In this document: positions 1 to 5,913 of the stretch, piece after piece
How the letters are laid out: every line of letters starts with the position of its first letter
Position numbering within the stretch: the stretch's first letter is position 1
NCBI RefSeq assembly: GCF_049059935.1
Contig: NZ_JBMGQR010000061.1
Location: 1-26,150 of the forward strand
Direction of reading: 5' to 3'
Origin: JAURVT01 sp049059935
GTDB taxonomy: Bacteria; Actinomycetota; Actinomycetes; Propionibacteriales; Nocardioidaceae
DNA: 26,150 nucleotides
Notes under the pieces: generated by a model
Database searches by the model: none
Told to the model about the DNA's origin: nothing
Seen by the model: only the letters and a program-made list of their open reading frames with translations
Made by a program: the position numbers and the translations under genes

Positions 1-224
1 GCTGGGCCGCCGGCATCAAGGCGAGCCCGATGGTGCTCGGACGGATGACCGCCCGCCTCGACGAGGCGCCACGGGCCGGCGAGGAGTGCGTCGCGGTCGG
101 GTCCCTGCGCGACGTCCAGGGCCGCAAGCACCTCACGGCCACCGCCCTGTACGGCGACGACGGCCGCCTCCTCGGGCGCGCCGAACAGACCTGGATCACC
201 ATCGACCTCGCGGCGTTCAGCTGA
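1..224 (+). CDS. C-terminal part of a hotdog-fold-like (thioesterase superfamily) protein, partial
   Basis: The reading frame is open from base 3, so the gene begins left of the window and only about 73 C-terminal residues are visible. They look like the last strands of a hotdog-fold domain: an alternating beta pattern (EECVAVGSLRDVQGRKHL, then TATALYGDDGRLLGRAEQTW) ending ITIDLAAFS. Actinobacteria have many such uncharacterised acyl-thioester-binding or PaaI-like proteins. No catalytic residue can be assigned from this fragment, so the family is a tentative inference. The gene stops 26 bases before the GH13 gene, which has its own promoter. Confidence 0.5.
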   Translation, partial: WAAGIKASPMVLGRMTARLDEAPRAGEECVAVGSLRDVQGRKHLTATALYGDDGRLLGRAEQTWITIDLAAFS

Positions 225-238
225 GCCGTCGCGGTCGT

Positions 239-244
239 TAGGCT
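239..244 (+). promoter_or_regulatory. -10 hexamer of a leaderless promoter for the GH13 gene
   Basis: TAGGCT lies exactly 6 nt before the GTG at 251, so transcription probably starts at or next to the start codon. No Shine-Dalgarno sequence is present. This is one of eleven starts in the window with the same geometry. Confidence 0.6.
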
Positions 245-250
245 CGTCCG

Positions 251-1855
251 GTGACCGACACGCTGCCGTCCGAGACCCGTACCGACGTCCCCTGGTGGCG
301 CGACGCCGTCTGCTACCAGATCTACCCGCGCAGCTTCGCCGACTCCACCGGCGACGGCGTGGGCGACCTCCCCGGCATCACGTCGCGCCTGCCCTACCTC
401 GCCGAGCTCGGCGTGGACGCGGTCTGGCTGTCGCCGTTCTACACCTCGCCCCAGGCCGACCACGGCTACGACGTCGCCGACTACCGCGACGTCGACCCGA
501 TGTTCGGGACGCTGGCCGACGCCGACGAGATGCTGGCGACCGCGCACGGCCTGGGCCTCAAGGTCATCGTCGACCTGGTGCCCAACCACTCCTCGGCCGC
601 GCACGTCTGGTTCCAGGCGGCGCTCGCCGCGGCGCCCGGCAGCCCCGAGCGCGCCCGCTACATCTTCCGCGAGGGCAAGGGAGAGGACGGCTCGCAGCCG
701 CCCAACAACTGGCGCTCGCAGTTCGGCGGCCCGGCGTGGACGCGGGTGCCCGACGGCCAGTGGTACCTGCACATCTTCGAGCAGGACCAGCCCGACTTCG
801 ACTGGGACAACCCCGAGGTGGGCGACGAGTTCGAGTCCGTCCTGCGGTTCTGGCTCGACCGCGGCGCCGACGGCTTCCGCGTCGACGTCGCCCACGGCAT
901 GGTCAAGGCCGACGGCCTGCCCGACGCCGCCGGCGACGCCGAGGAGCCGGCCGAGGGCGGCGAGATGGTCTCGCACCACGAGCGCCCCTACTGGGACCAG
1001 CCCGGCGTGCACGAGATCTACCGACGCTGGCGGCGGGTGCTCGACGAGTACGACGGCGACCGGATGATGATCGGCGAGGCGTGGACCGCCGACGCCGAGT
1101 CGATGGCGATGTACGTCCGCCCCGACGAGATGCAGCAGGTCTTCAACTTCCACTGGCTCGAGGCGGAGTGGTCCGCGGCGGCGTTCCGGCAGGTCGTCGA
1201 GGACACCTACGCGGCCGTCGGCCCGGTCGGCGCCACCCCCACCTGGGTGCTGTCGAACCACGACGTCACGCGCACCGTCACCCGCTACGGCGGCGGCACC
1301 GTCGGCCTCGAGCGCGCCAAGGCCGCGACGCTGGCCATGCTCGCGATGCCGGGCTCGGCGTACATCTGGCAGGGCGAGGAGCTCGGCCTGCCGCAGGTGG
1401 ACGTCGCACCCGAGGACCGTCAGGACCCGATGTACCTGCGCGGCGGCGGCGTCGGACGCGACGGGTGCCGCATCCCGGTGCCGTGGTCGGGCACTCAGGC
1501 GCCGTTCGGCTTCGGACCCGGCGAGGGCCAGCCCTGGCTGCCGATGCCCGCGGAGTTCGGCGCGCTCAGCGTCGAGGCGCAGGCCGACGACCCCGCGTCC
1601 ACGTTGTCGTTCTTCCGCGCGGCGCTGGCCGTCCGTCACGACCTGGTGGACGGGCTCGACGGCGGCCTGAGGTTCCTCGACCGCGGTGACGACGTGCTCG
1701 CCTTCGCCCGCGACGGCGAGCCCGGCCTGGTCTGCGTGGTCAACTGCGGCGACGCCCCGGTGGACGTCGCCGACCTCGGCGCGCCGCTCGTGTCGTCCGT
1801 CCCGCTCGACGGCACCTCGCTGCCGGGCAACGCCGGCGCCTGGTTCGCCGCCTGA
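251..1855 (+). CDS. GH13 alpha-glucosidase (oligo-1,6-glucosidase / trehalose-6-phosphate hydrolase type)
   Basis: This 534-residue cytosolic retaining glycoside hydrolase should release glucose from the non-reducing ends of short alpha-glucosides. The N-terminus has the typical WW(K/R)DAVxYQIYPRSF..DGVGDL signature. The four GH13 regions are present: region I DLVPNH (D108 to H113), region II DGFRVDVAHG with nucleophile D212 and preceding R210, region III MIGEAW with acid/base E276, and region IV LSNHDV with transition-state residue D338. A beta-sandwich C-terminal domain follows. Length is normal for the family, and no signal peptide is seen. The GTG start is supported by TAGGCT 6 nt upstream. 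The exact substrate (maltose, isomaltose, sucrose) cannot be read from the sequence. No sugar transporter or LacI regulator is adjacent. Confidence 0.93.
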   Translation: MTDTLPSETRTDVPWWRDAVCYQIYPRSFADSTGDGVGDLPGITSRLPYLAELGVDAVWLSPFYTSPQADHGYDVADYRDVDPMFGTLADADEMLATAHGLGLKVIVDLVPNHSSAAHVWFQAALAAAPGSPERARYIFREGKGEDGSQPPNNWRSQFGGPAWTRVPDGQWYLHIFEQDQPDFDWDNPEVGDEFESVLRFWLDRGADGFRVDVAHGMVKADGLPDAAGDAEEPAEGGEMVSHHERPYWDQPGVHEIYRRWRRVLDEYDGDRMMIGEAWTADAESMAMYVRPDEMQQVFNFHWLEAEWSAAAFRQVVEDTYAAVGPVGATPTWVLSNHDVTRTVTRYGGGTVGLERAKAATLAMLAMPGSAYIWQGEELGLPQVDVAPEDRQDPMYLRGGGVGRDGCRIPVPWSGTQAPFGFGPGEGQPWLPMPAEFGALSVEAQADDPASTLSFFRAALAVRHDLVDGLDGGLRFLDRGDDVLAFARDGEPGLVCVVNCGDAPVDVADLGAPLVSSVPLDGTSLPGNAGAWFAA

Positions 1856-1873
1856 CCCACCCCGTCCCCGCAC

Positions 1874-1917
1874 CTGTCGGTGCGTGGTGATGCCCTGACG
1901 TCACCACGCACCGACAG
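1874..1917. repeat. Palindromic intergenic repeat, copy 1
   Basis: A perfect 17-bp inverted repeat (left arm CTGTCGGTGCGTGGTGA, 1874-1890) surrounds a 10-nt spacer. It begins 19 bases after the GH13 stop and could act as a transcript end, but no T-run follows. The outer sequence TGTCGGTGCGT recurs in a second hairpin at 10425-10476, so I class it as a dispersed palindromic element rather than a plain terminator. Confidence 0.8.
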
Positions 1918-1944
1918 CTCGGCGGGAACAAGGGCGGCGGGCGG

Positions 1945-1964
1945 TTGGTTGTAGCGTCAACCAA
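1945..1964 (+). promoter_or_regulatory. Operator-like inverted repeat around a -10 hexamer
   Basis: TTGGTTG (1945-1951) and CAACCAA (1958-1964) are perfect inverted arms around TAGCGT (1952-1957), a good -10. A repressor bound here would cover the promoter of the reductase gene that starts at 2005. QorB-type genes are often controlled by an HxlR-family regulator, but none is seen nearby, so the regulator is unknown. Confidence 0.5.
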
Positions 1965-2004
1965 GCCGTTCCCGGCCCACCGTCCCCTCCCACAGGAGTC
2001 CCCC

Positions 2005-2865
2005 ATGTCGATCGTCGTCACCGGAGCCACCGGCCAGCTCGGCCGCCTCGTCGTCGCCGCCCTGCTCGAGCGCGGCGTCCCCGCCGCCGACGTCCTGGCC
2101 ACCGGCCGCGACGCCGACAAGCTCGCCGGTCTCGAGTCCGACGGCGTGCGCACCCGGCGCGTCGACCTCGACGACCCCGCGACGCTCGACGGCGCCTTCG
2201 CCGCGGGCGACACCGTGCTCCTGGTCTCGACCGACGCGGTCGGCCAGCGCGTGGCGCAGCACACCGCCGCGATCGAGGCCGCCGCCGAGGCCGGCGTCGC
2301 CAGCGTCGTGTACACGAGCGCGCCGCACGCCGACACCTCCGGCCTCGTGCTCGCCCCCGAGCACAAGGCGACCGAGGAGGTGCTGCGCGCCTCCGGCGTC
2401 CCGTTCACCGTGCTCCGCAACAACTGGTACACCGAGAACTACCTCCCGCAGGTCGAGCAGGCCCGCGCCACCGGCGCCCTGGTCGCCAGCGCCGCCGACG
2501 GACGCGTGGCCAGCGCCACCCGTCGCGACTTCGCCGAGGGTGCTGCCGTCGTGCTGACGACCGACGGGCACGAGGGCCGCACCTACGAGCTCAGCGGCGA
2601 CGTCGCGTGGTCGTTCGACGACCTCGCCGACGTCCTCGGCGACCTCACCGGCCGCGCGGTCGTCTACCGTCCCGTGAGCTCCGAGGAGCACCAGCGCATC
2701 CTCGTCCAGGCGGGCCTCGACGAGGGCACCGCCGGCTTCGTGGCCACGCTCGACGCGAACATCGCCCGCGGCGACCTCGCCGACGCGACGTCCGACCTGC
2801 GCGACCTGATCGGCCGCCCCACCACCACGCTGCGCGACGGGCTCACCGAGGCCGCCGCCGGCTGA
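2005..2865 (+). CDS. NmrA-like / QorB-type NAD(P)H quinone oxidoreductase (atypical SDR)
   Basis: This 286-residue protein has the length of E. coli QorB (YtfG). A Rossmann fold opens with the GATGQLG nucleotide-binding loop at residues 7-13. A second strand follows (DTVLLVST), then VVYTSAPHAD, then a conserved LRNNWYTENY stretch, as in QorB/NmrA-like reductases that bind NADPH and reduce quinones or sense redox state. The ATG at 2005 has AGGAG about 8 nt upstream; a longer in-frame extension lacks a ribosome site and would cover the operator. It ends 3 bases from the convergent MFS gene. Cofactor preference and substrate are inferred from the family only. Confidence 0.85.
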   Translation: MSIVVTGATGQLGRLVVAALLERGVPAADVLATGRDADKLAGLESDGVRTRRVDLDDPATLDGAFAAGDTVLLVSTDAVGQRVAQHTAAIEAAAEAGVASVVYTSAPHADTSGLVLAPEHKATEEVLRASGVPFTVLRNNWYTENYLPQVEQARATGALVASAADGRVASATRRDFAEGAAVVLTTDGHEGRTYELSGDVAWSFDDLADVLGDLTGRAVVYRPVSSEEHQRILVQAGLDEGTAGFVATLDANIARGDLADATSDLRDLIGRPTTTLRDGLTEAAAG

Positions 2866-2868
2866 GTC

Positions 2869-4137
2869 CTAGGGCGTCGGCTCGCGGGCGTCGTAGGCCA
2901 GGAAACGACGGTTCAGCGACACCGCGAGCACGACGCCGACCACGCAGGCCGCGCCGCCGACGACGAGCGCCACCGGCTCGGACGTCGCCGACGCGAGGCT
3001 GCCGGCCACGAAGTCGCCGAGACGCGGGCCGCCGGCGACCACCACGGTGAACACCCCCTGCAGACGGCCGCGCAGCGCGTCGGGCGCGGCCGTCTGCAGC
3101 ATCGTCGAGCGGTAGGCCGACGAGACCATGTCGGCCGAGCCGGTCAGCGCCAGCAGCGTCACCACGAGCCACAGGACGCCCGGCAGCCCGACGGCGCCGA
3201 CGCCCGCCAGCAGCACCGCGGCGCCGTAGGCGGCGACCGCGACGGCTACCGCGAGCCCGTGCCGGTGCACGCGTCCGATCCAGCCCGACACCGAGAACGC
3301 GACGATCGAGCCGATCGCCGGTGCCGCCTGCAGCAGGCCGAGCGTCGACGGGCCGCCGGCGTAGACGCCGAGCGCCAGCGCGGGGAACAGCGCACGCGGC
3401 TGCGCGAGCACCATCGCGCACAGGTCGAGGACGAACGTCATCCGCAGGTTGGGGGCGTGCCGCAGGAACCGCAGGCCCTCCAGCACCGAGCGCAGACCGG
3501 GCGTCCCCGTCCGCTCGGCCGGCGGGACGGGCGGGAGCCGCACGAGCGCGTACAGCGCGGCCAGGAACGTCAGCGCGTCCACCGAGTACGTCACCTCGAC
3601 GCCGTGCCAGCCGATCAGCACGCCCGCGAGCAGCGGCCCGACCGTCATCCCGAGGTTGAACGACGCCATGCTCAGGGCGTTCGCCGCGGGCAGCAGCTCG
3701 GCCCGCAGCAGCCGGGGCAGCATCGCCGAGCGGGCGGGGTTGTTGACCGCGAACAGGCCCGACTGCACCGCGACCACCCCGTAGAGCAGGCCCACCGAGT
3801 CGACCCCGGCGTACGCCTGGGCGACCAGCACCAGCGAGCACGCCCACAGCCCGAGCGCCGAGACGAGCGCGACCGTGCGCCGGTCGAACGCGTCGACCAG
3901 CGCTCCCCCGTAGAGGCCGAACGCCACGAGCGGCACCAGCGCGAACAGCCCGACCAGTCCGACCGCGAAGGACGACCGGGTGATCACGTAGACCTGGTAG
4001 GCGATCGTCACCGCGGCCATCTGGGCGCCGAGCTGCGAGACCGTCTGGCCGAACCACAGCCGCCGGTACGCCGGCGACTCCCGCAGCGGCCGGACGTCGG
4101 TGACGAGCAGCGACAGAGCACCGAGACGAGCAGCCAC
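2869..4137 (-). CDS. MFS transporter (EntS/MFS_3-like exporter)
   Basis: This 422-residue integral membrane protein has about 12 hydrophobic helices and resembles enterobactin exporter-like major facilitator proteins. It starts with the common cytosolic motif PLRESPAYRRLWFGQTVSQLG, followed by alternating Gly/Ala/Leu-rich helices, a DAFDRR loop after helix 2 (MFS motif A) and an ALRGRLQGVF loop in the C-half. I chose the GTG at 4137 because AAGGA lies about 10 nt upstream and the residues after it immediately precede the conserved N-terminus; a longer frame to 4305 gives a non-homologous, Arg/Ser/Thr-rich extension. The substrate is unknown. The gene is transcribed away from the structured region at 4168-4405 and may share regulatory DNA with it. 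Confidence 0.85.
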   Translation of the reverse strand: MAARLGALSLLVTDVRPLRESPAYRRLWFGQTVSQLGAQMAAVTIAYQVYVITRSSFAVGLVGLFALVPLVAFGLYGGALVDAFDRRTVALVSALGLWACSLVLVAQAYAGVDSVGLLYGVVAVQSGLFAVNNPARSAMLPRLLRAELLPAANALSMASFNLGMTVGPLLAGVLIGWHGVEVTYSVDALTFLAALYALVRLPPVPPAERTGTPGLRSVLEGLRFLRHAPNLRMTFVLDLCAMVLAQPRALFPALALGVYAGGPSTLGLLQAAPAIGSIVAFSVSGWIGRVHRHGLAVAVAVAAYGAAVLLAGVGAVGLPGVLWLVVTLLALTGSADMVSSAYRSTMLQTAAPDALRGRLQGVFTVVVAGGPRLGDFVAGSLASATSEPVALVVGGAACVVGVVLAVSLNRRFLAYDAREPTP

Positions 4138-4167
4138 GAGAGCCGATCCTTGCACGCAGAAACCTTC

Positions 4168-4196
4168 TTGTCCGACGCCGGGAGGCGGCGTACGGT
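4168..4196 (+). promoter_or_regulatory. Sigma-70-type promoter facing right
   Basis: TTGTCC (4168-4173) and TACGGT (4191-4196) are separated by 17 bases, which is close to ideal for a housekeeping actinobacterial sigma factor. The expected start is around 4203. The -10 is embedded in an inverted repeat, GTACG (4190-4194) and CGTAC (4201-4205), so a repressor could cover it. It would transcribe the tiny ORF at 4228 and the folded segment beyond. Confidence 0.6.
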
Positions 4197-4199
4197 TTC

Positions 4200-4405
4200 T
4201 CGTACACGGAGAGGAGGTGGTCCAGTAGTGAGTGATTCTTGGACTTGTGAGGTGGCTGCGAGCTAGCCGCTGACGCAGGGGCCACGCAGGCTTCCGGCCG
4301 CTCAACTCAGCGTCTCGGCGGCGGCCAATCCCCCGCAGTCACCCGGCCCGCAGGGTGTCGAGGTCTAGTCCCCTCGACTGGTGCTCAGCACCGACCCTGC
4401 GGGCC
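4200..4405 (+). ncRNA. Candidate structured leader RNA or small RNA
   Basis: This stretch lies between the MFS start and the Rpf-like gene and holds no ordinary gene. Downstream of the tiny ORF, GGCCGC (4296-4301) can pair with GCGGCC (4321-4326). The last 61 bases fold into a perfect three-way junction. Outer arms at 4345-4356 and 4394-4405 give 12 bp (GGCCCGCAGGGT). Inside are a 7-bp hairpin (4357-4363 with 4372-4378) and a 5-bp hairpin (4380-4384 with 4388-4392). Together with the promoter at 4168 this suggests an attenuator or an independent RNA. It matches no riboswitch I know. Confidence 0.45.
4228..4266 (+). CDS. Possible 12-residue leader peptide (uORF)
   Basis: A purine-rich GGAGAGGAGG (4208-4217) precedes a GTG codon at 4228 by 10 nt. 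It opens a 12-codon frame, VSDSWTCEVAAS, ending in TAG at 4264-4266. The frame sits about 25 nt after a good promoter and just before a strongly folded segment, the arrangement of a translated leader peptide. It has one Trp and one Cys, not a run of one amino acid, so classical amino-acid attenuation is not obvious. There is no protein-level proof that it is made, and I do not recognise the peptide. Confidence 0.4.
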   Translation: MSDSWTCEVAAS

Positions 4406-4431
4406 GTTCCACGTCTCCGGCAGGTGTGAGG

Positions 4432-4473
4432 CTCGTGACCCTCTCGTGACATCGGCGGCAGATCCCGTATCGT
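4432..4473 (+). promoter_or_regulatory. Promoter of the Rpf-like gene with a direct-repeat activator box
   Basis: CTCGTGAC occurs twice (4432-4439 and 4443-4450), which gives GTGAC-n6-GTGAC with an 11-base period. A possible -35 GTGACA (4446-4451) and -10 TATCGT (4468-4473) are spaced 16 bases apart. The repeat resembles the MtrA box (direct GTAAC repeats) known upstream of rpf genes in other actinobacteria; this match is an inference by eye. Confidence 0.4.
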
Positions 4474-4516
4474 CGACCGGGTTTTGCCCCCGAAGCAGCA
4501 GGAGAACCCCCGTCTC

Positions 4517-5155
4517 ATGCGCAAGAGCACCGTTGCGACCGTCACGTCGCTCGCCCTCGTCACCGGAGGCTTCGGCCTCGCCGTGGCGTCCCCCGCCGGC
4601 GCCTCCAAGGGCGTCTCGTCCCAGGTCAGCATCTCCAAGTCCGCCAGCTCGCAGACCCAGCGCGAGAAGCCGCGCGTCACGCTGACCGCGAAGGTCAAGC
4701 CCCGCGACGGACGCCGCGCCCGCGGCCACGTCAACTTCAAGGCCGGCGGCAAGCGCGTCGCCAAGGCCGCCGTGCACGGCGGCGTCGCCCGCGTCACGCT
4801 GCCCCGCACCACCGAGCCCGGCCGGTACAAGATCCGCGCCGTGTTCGTCCCCAAGGCCGGCAGCGGCCTGGCCACCGCCCGCTCCCCCAAGGCCGGCCGG
4901 AAGGTCGCCGTCGCCACGTTCCCCGGCGACCGCAAGTGGGACAAGCTCGCCAAGTGCGAGTCCGGCGGCAACTGGAAGACCGCCACCGGCAACGGCTACT
5001 ACGGCGGGCTGCAGTTCTCCAAGAGCACCTGGCGCGCCGTCGGCGGCGACGGCCTGCCCCACCAGGCCTCCCGCCTGAAGCAGATCGACATGGGCAAGAA
5101 GCTCAAGAAGCGCGCCGGTGCCGGCCAGTGGCCCGTCTGCGGAAAGGTCCTCTGA
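4517..5155 (+). CDS. Secreted resuscitation-promoting-factor-like transglycosylase
   Basis: This 212-residue exported cell-wall enzyme should cleave the peptidoglycan glycan backbone. Residues 1-29 form a Sec signal peptide (MRKS, hydrophobic core, ASPAGA cleavage region). Residues about 50-125 look like a single very basic Ig-like domain (VTLTAKVKP...GRYKIRAVF). The C-terminal Rpf domain has KWDKLAKCESGGNW with catalytic E148, the YYGGLQFSKSTWRAVGG motif, and C147 and C208, which pair in Rpf folds. Start choice: the ATG at 4517 has AGGAG at 4500-4504 and gives a clean signal peptide; an in-frame TTG at 4484 would add 11 charged residues before it. LysM, DUF348 and G5 domains, common in larger Rpf proteins, are absent. 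A strong hairpin follows the stop. Confidence 0.88.
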   Translation: MRKSTVATVTSLALVTGGFGLAVASPAGASKGVSSQVSISKSASSQTQREKPRVTLTAKVKPRDGRRARGHVNFKAGGKRVAKAAVHGGVARVTLPRTTEPGRYKIRAVFVPKAGSGLATARSPKAGRKVAVATFPGDRKWDKLAKCESGGNWKTATGNGYYGGLQFSKSTWRAVGGDGLPHQASRLKQIDMGKKLKKRAGAGQWPVCGKVL

Positions 5156-5192
5156 TTCGGACGCCACGCATCCCGAATTCTTGACTCTTGCT

Positions 5193-5224
5193 CGAACGCC
5201 TCGCGCTACGGCGCGAGGCGTTCG
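5193..5224. terminator. Hairpin terminator after the Rpf-like gene
   Basis: A perfect 14-bp stem (CGAACGCCTCGCGC, 5193-5206, with 5211-5224) encloses a TACG tetraloop 37 bases after the Rpf-like stop. The right arm overlaps the last codons of pdxH, so the same hairpin sits at the 3' ends of two convergent genes. No T-run follows, as is usual in GC-rich actinobacteria. Confidence 0.7.
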
Positions 5225-5850
5225 CGCGTCCAGGAGTCGCCGGACGCGGTGAAGCGCAGACGGTCGTGCATGCGGCCCTGGCGGCCGTGCCAGAACTCGA
5301 CGACGTCGAGCGCGACGCGGAAGCCGCCCCACTGCTCCGGACGCGGGACGTCGTGGGGGTACGCGGCCTCCACCTCGGCGTAGCGGCGGTCGAGCTCGTC
5401 GCGGTCGGCCACCACCTGCGACTGCGGTGAGGCCACGGCACCGAGCTGCGAGCCGTGCGGGCGCGAGCGGAAGTAGGCGTCGGACTCCTGCGGCGCGACG
5501 GGCTCGACGCGCCCCGTCACCCGCACCTGGCGCTGCAACGGGTGCCAGAGCATCGCCAGCGACGCCCGCGGGTTGGCCGCCAGGTCGTGGCCCTTCGCCG
5601 AGTCGCCGTTGGTGTAGAACACCGCGCCGCGGGCGTCGAACCCCTTGAGCAGCACGACGCGGACGGCCGGCACGCCGTCGGCCGACGCGGTCGCCAGCGC
5701 CATCGCGTTGGGCTCGTGCATGCCCGACGCCACCGCCTCGTCGAGCCACCGCCCGAACAGCGCGACGGGGTCGTCGCCCGCGTCCTGCTCGTCCAGACCC
5801 GTGGCCGCGTACTCCTCGCGCAGCCCCGCCAGCTCGTCGTCGGTCGCCAT
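5206..5850 (-). CDS. pdxH: Pyridoxamine 5'-phosphate oxidase
   Basis: PdxH oxidises pyridoxine or pyridoxamine 5'-phosphate to pyridoxal 5'-phosphate with FMN and O2, in vitamin B6 synthesis and salvage. The 214-residue length is typical. The FMN-binding region is RVVLLKGFDARGAVFYTN followed by SAKGHDLAANPRA. The C-terminal family signature is intact (VEFWHGRQGRMHDRLRF, ending in RERLAP). The substrate-contact RSRPHGSQLGA segment is also present. The ATG at 5850 is supported by TAGGGT 6 nt upstream, indicating a leaderless transcript. The gene is divergent from citrate synthase across 63 bases, with a palindrome between them. Confidence 0.96.
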   Translation of the reverse strand: MATDDELAGLREEYAATGLDEQDAGDDPVALFGRWLDEAVASGMHEPNAMALATASADGVPAVRVVLLKGFDARGAVFYTNGDSAKGHDLAANPRASLAMLWHPLQRQVRVTGRVEPVAPQESDAYFRSRPHGSQLGAVASPQSQVVADRDELDRRYAEVEAAYPHDVPRPEQWGGFRVALDVVEFWHGRQGRMHDRLRFTASGDSWTRERLAP

Positions 5851-5856
5851 GGCTCC

Positions 5857-5862
5857 ACCCTA
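5857..5862 (-). promoter_or_regulatory. -10 hexamer of leaderless pdxH promoter
   Basis: Read on the minus strand, TAGGGT is followed by 6 nt (GGAGCC) and the pdxH ATG. This gives a transcript that starts at the start codon. Confidence 0.65.
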
Positions 5863-5886
5863 GGTAGCGGCACGGTGTGACGCCGC

Positions 5887-5907
5887 CCACGTGCGACGTG
5901 GCATGGT
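5887..5907 (+). promoter_or_regulatory. Palindrome and -10 upstream of citrate synthase
   Basis: CCACGT (5887-5892) and ACGTGG (5896-5901) form a perfect 6-bp inverted repeat with a 3-base centre. It touches CATGGT (5902-5907), which lies 6 nt before the ATG at 5914. The position suits a repressor site, but the regulator is unknown and the palindrome is short. Confidence 0.4.
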
Positions 5908-5913
5908 GACCCC

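Noticed and set aside
1957..2691. A 244-codon minus-strand frame opposite the QorB-like gene
   Set aside because: Gly/Val/Ala-rich shadow frame; the plus-strand gene has a ribosome site, promoter and Rossmann motif.
4200..4480. c-di-AMP (ydaO-type) riboswitch ahead of the Rpf-like gene
   Set aside because: Expected because of the gene type, but I could not find the conserved blocks of that riboswitch in the leader; the pairing seen is a different layout.
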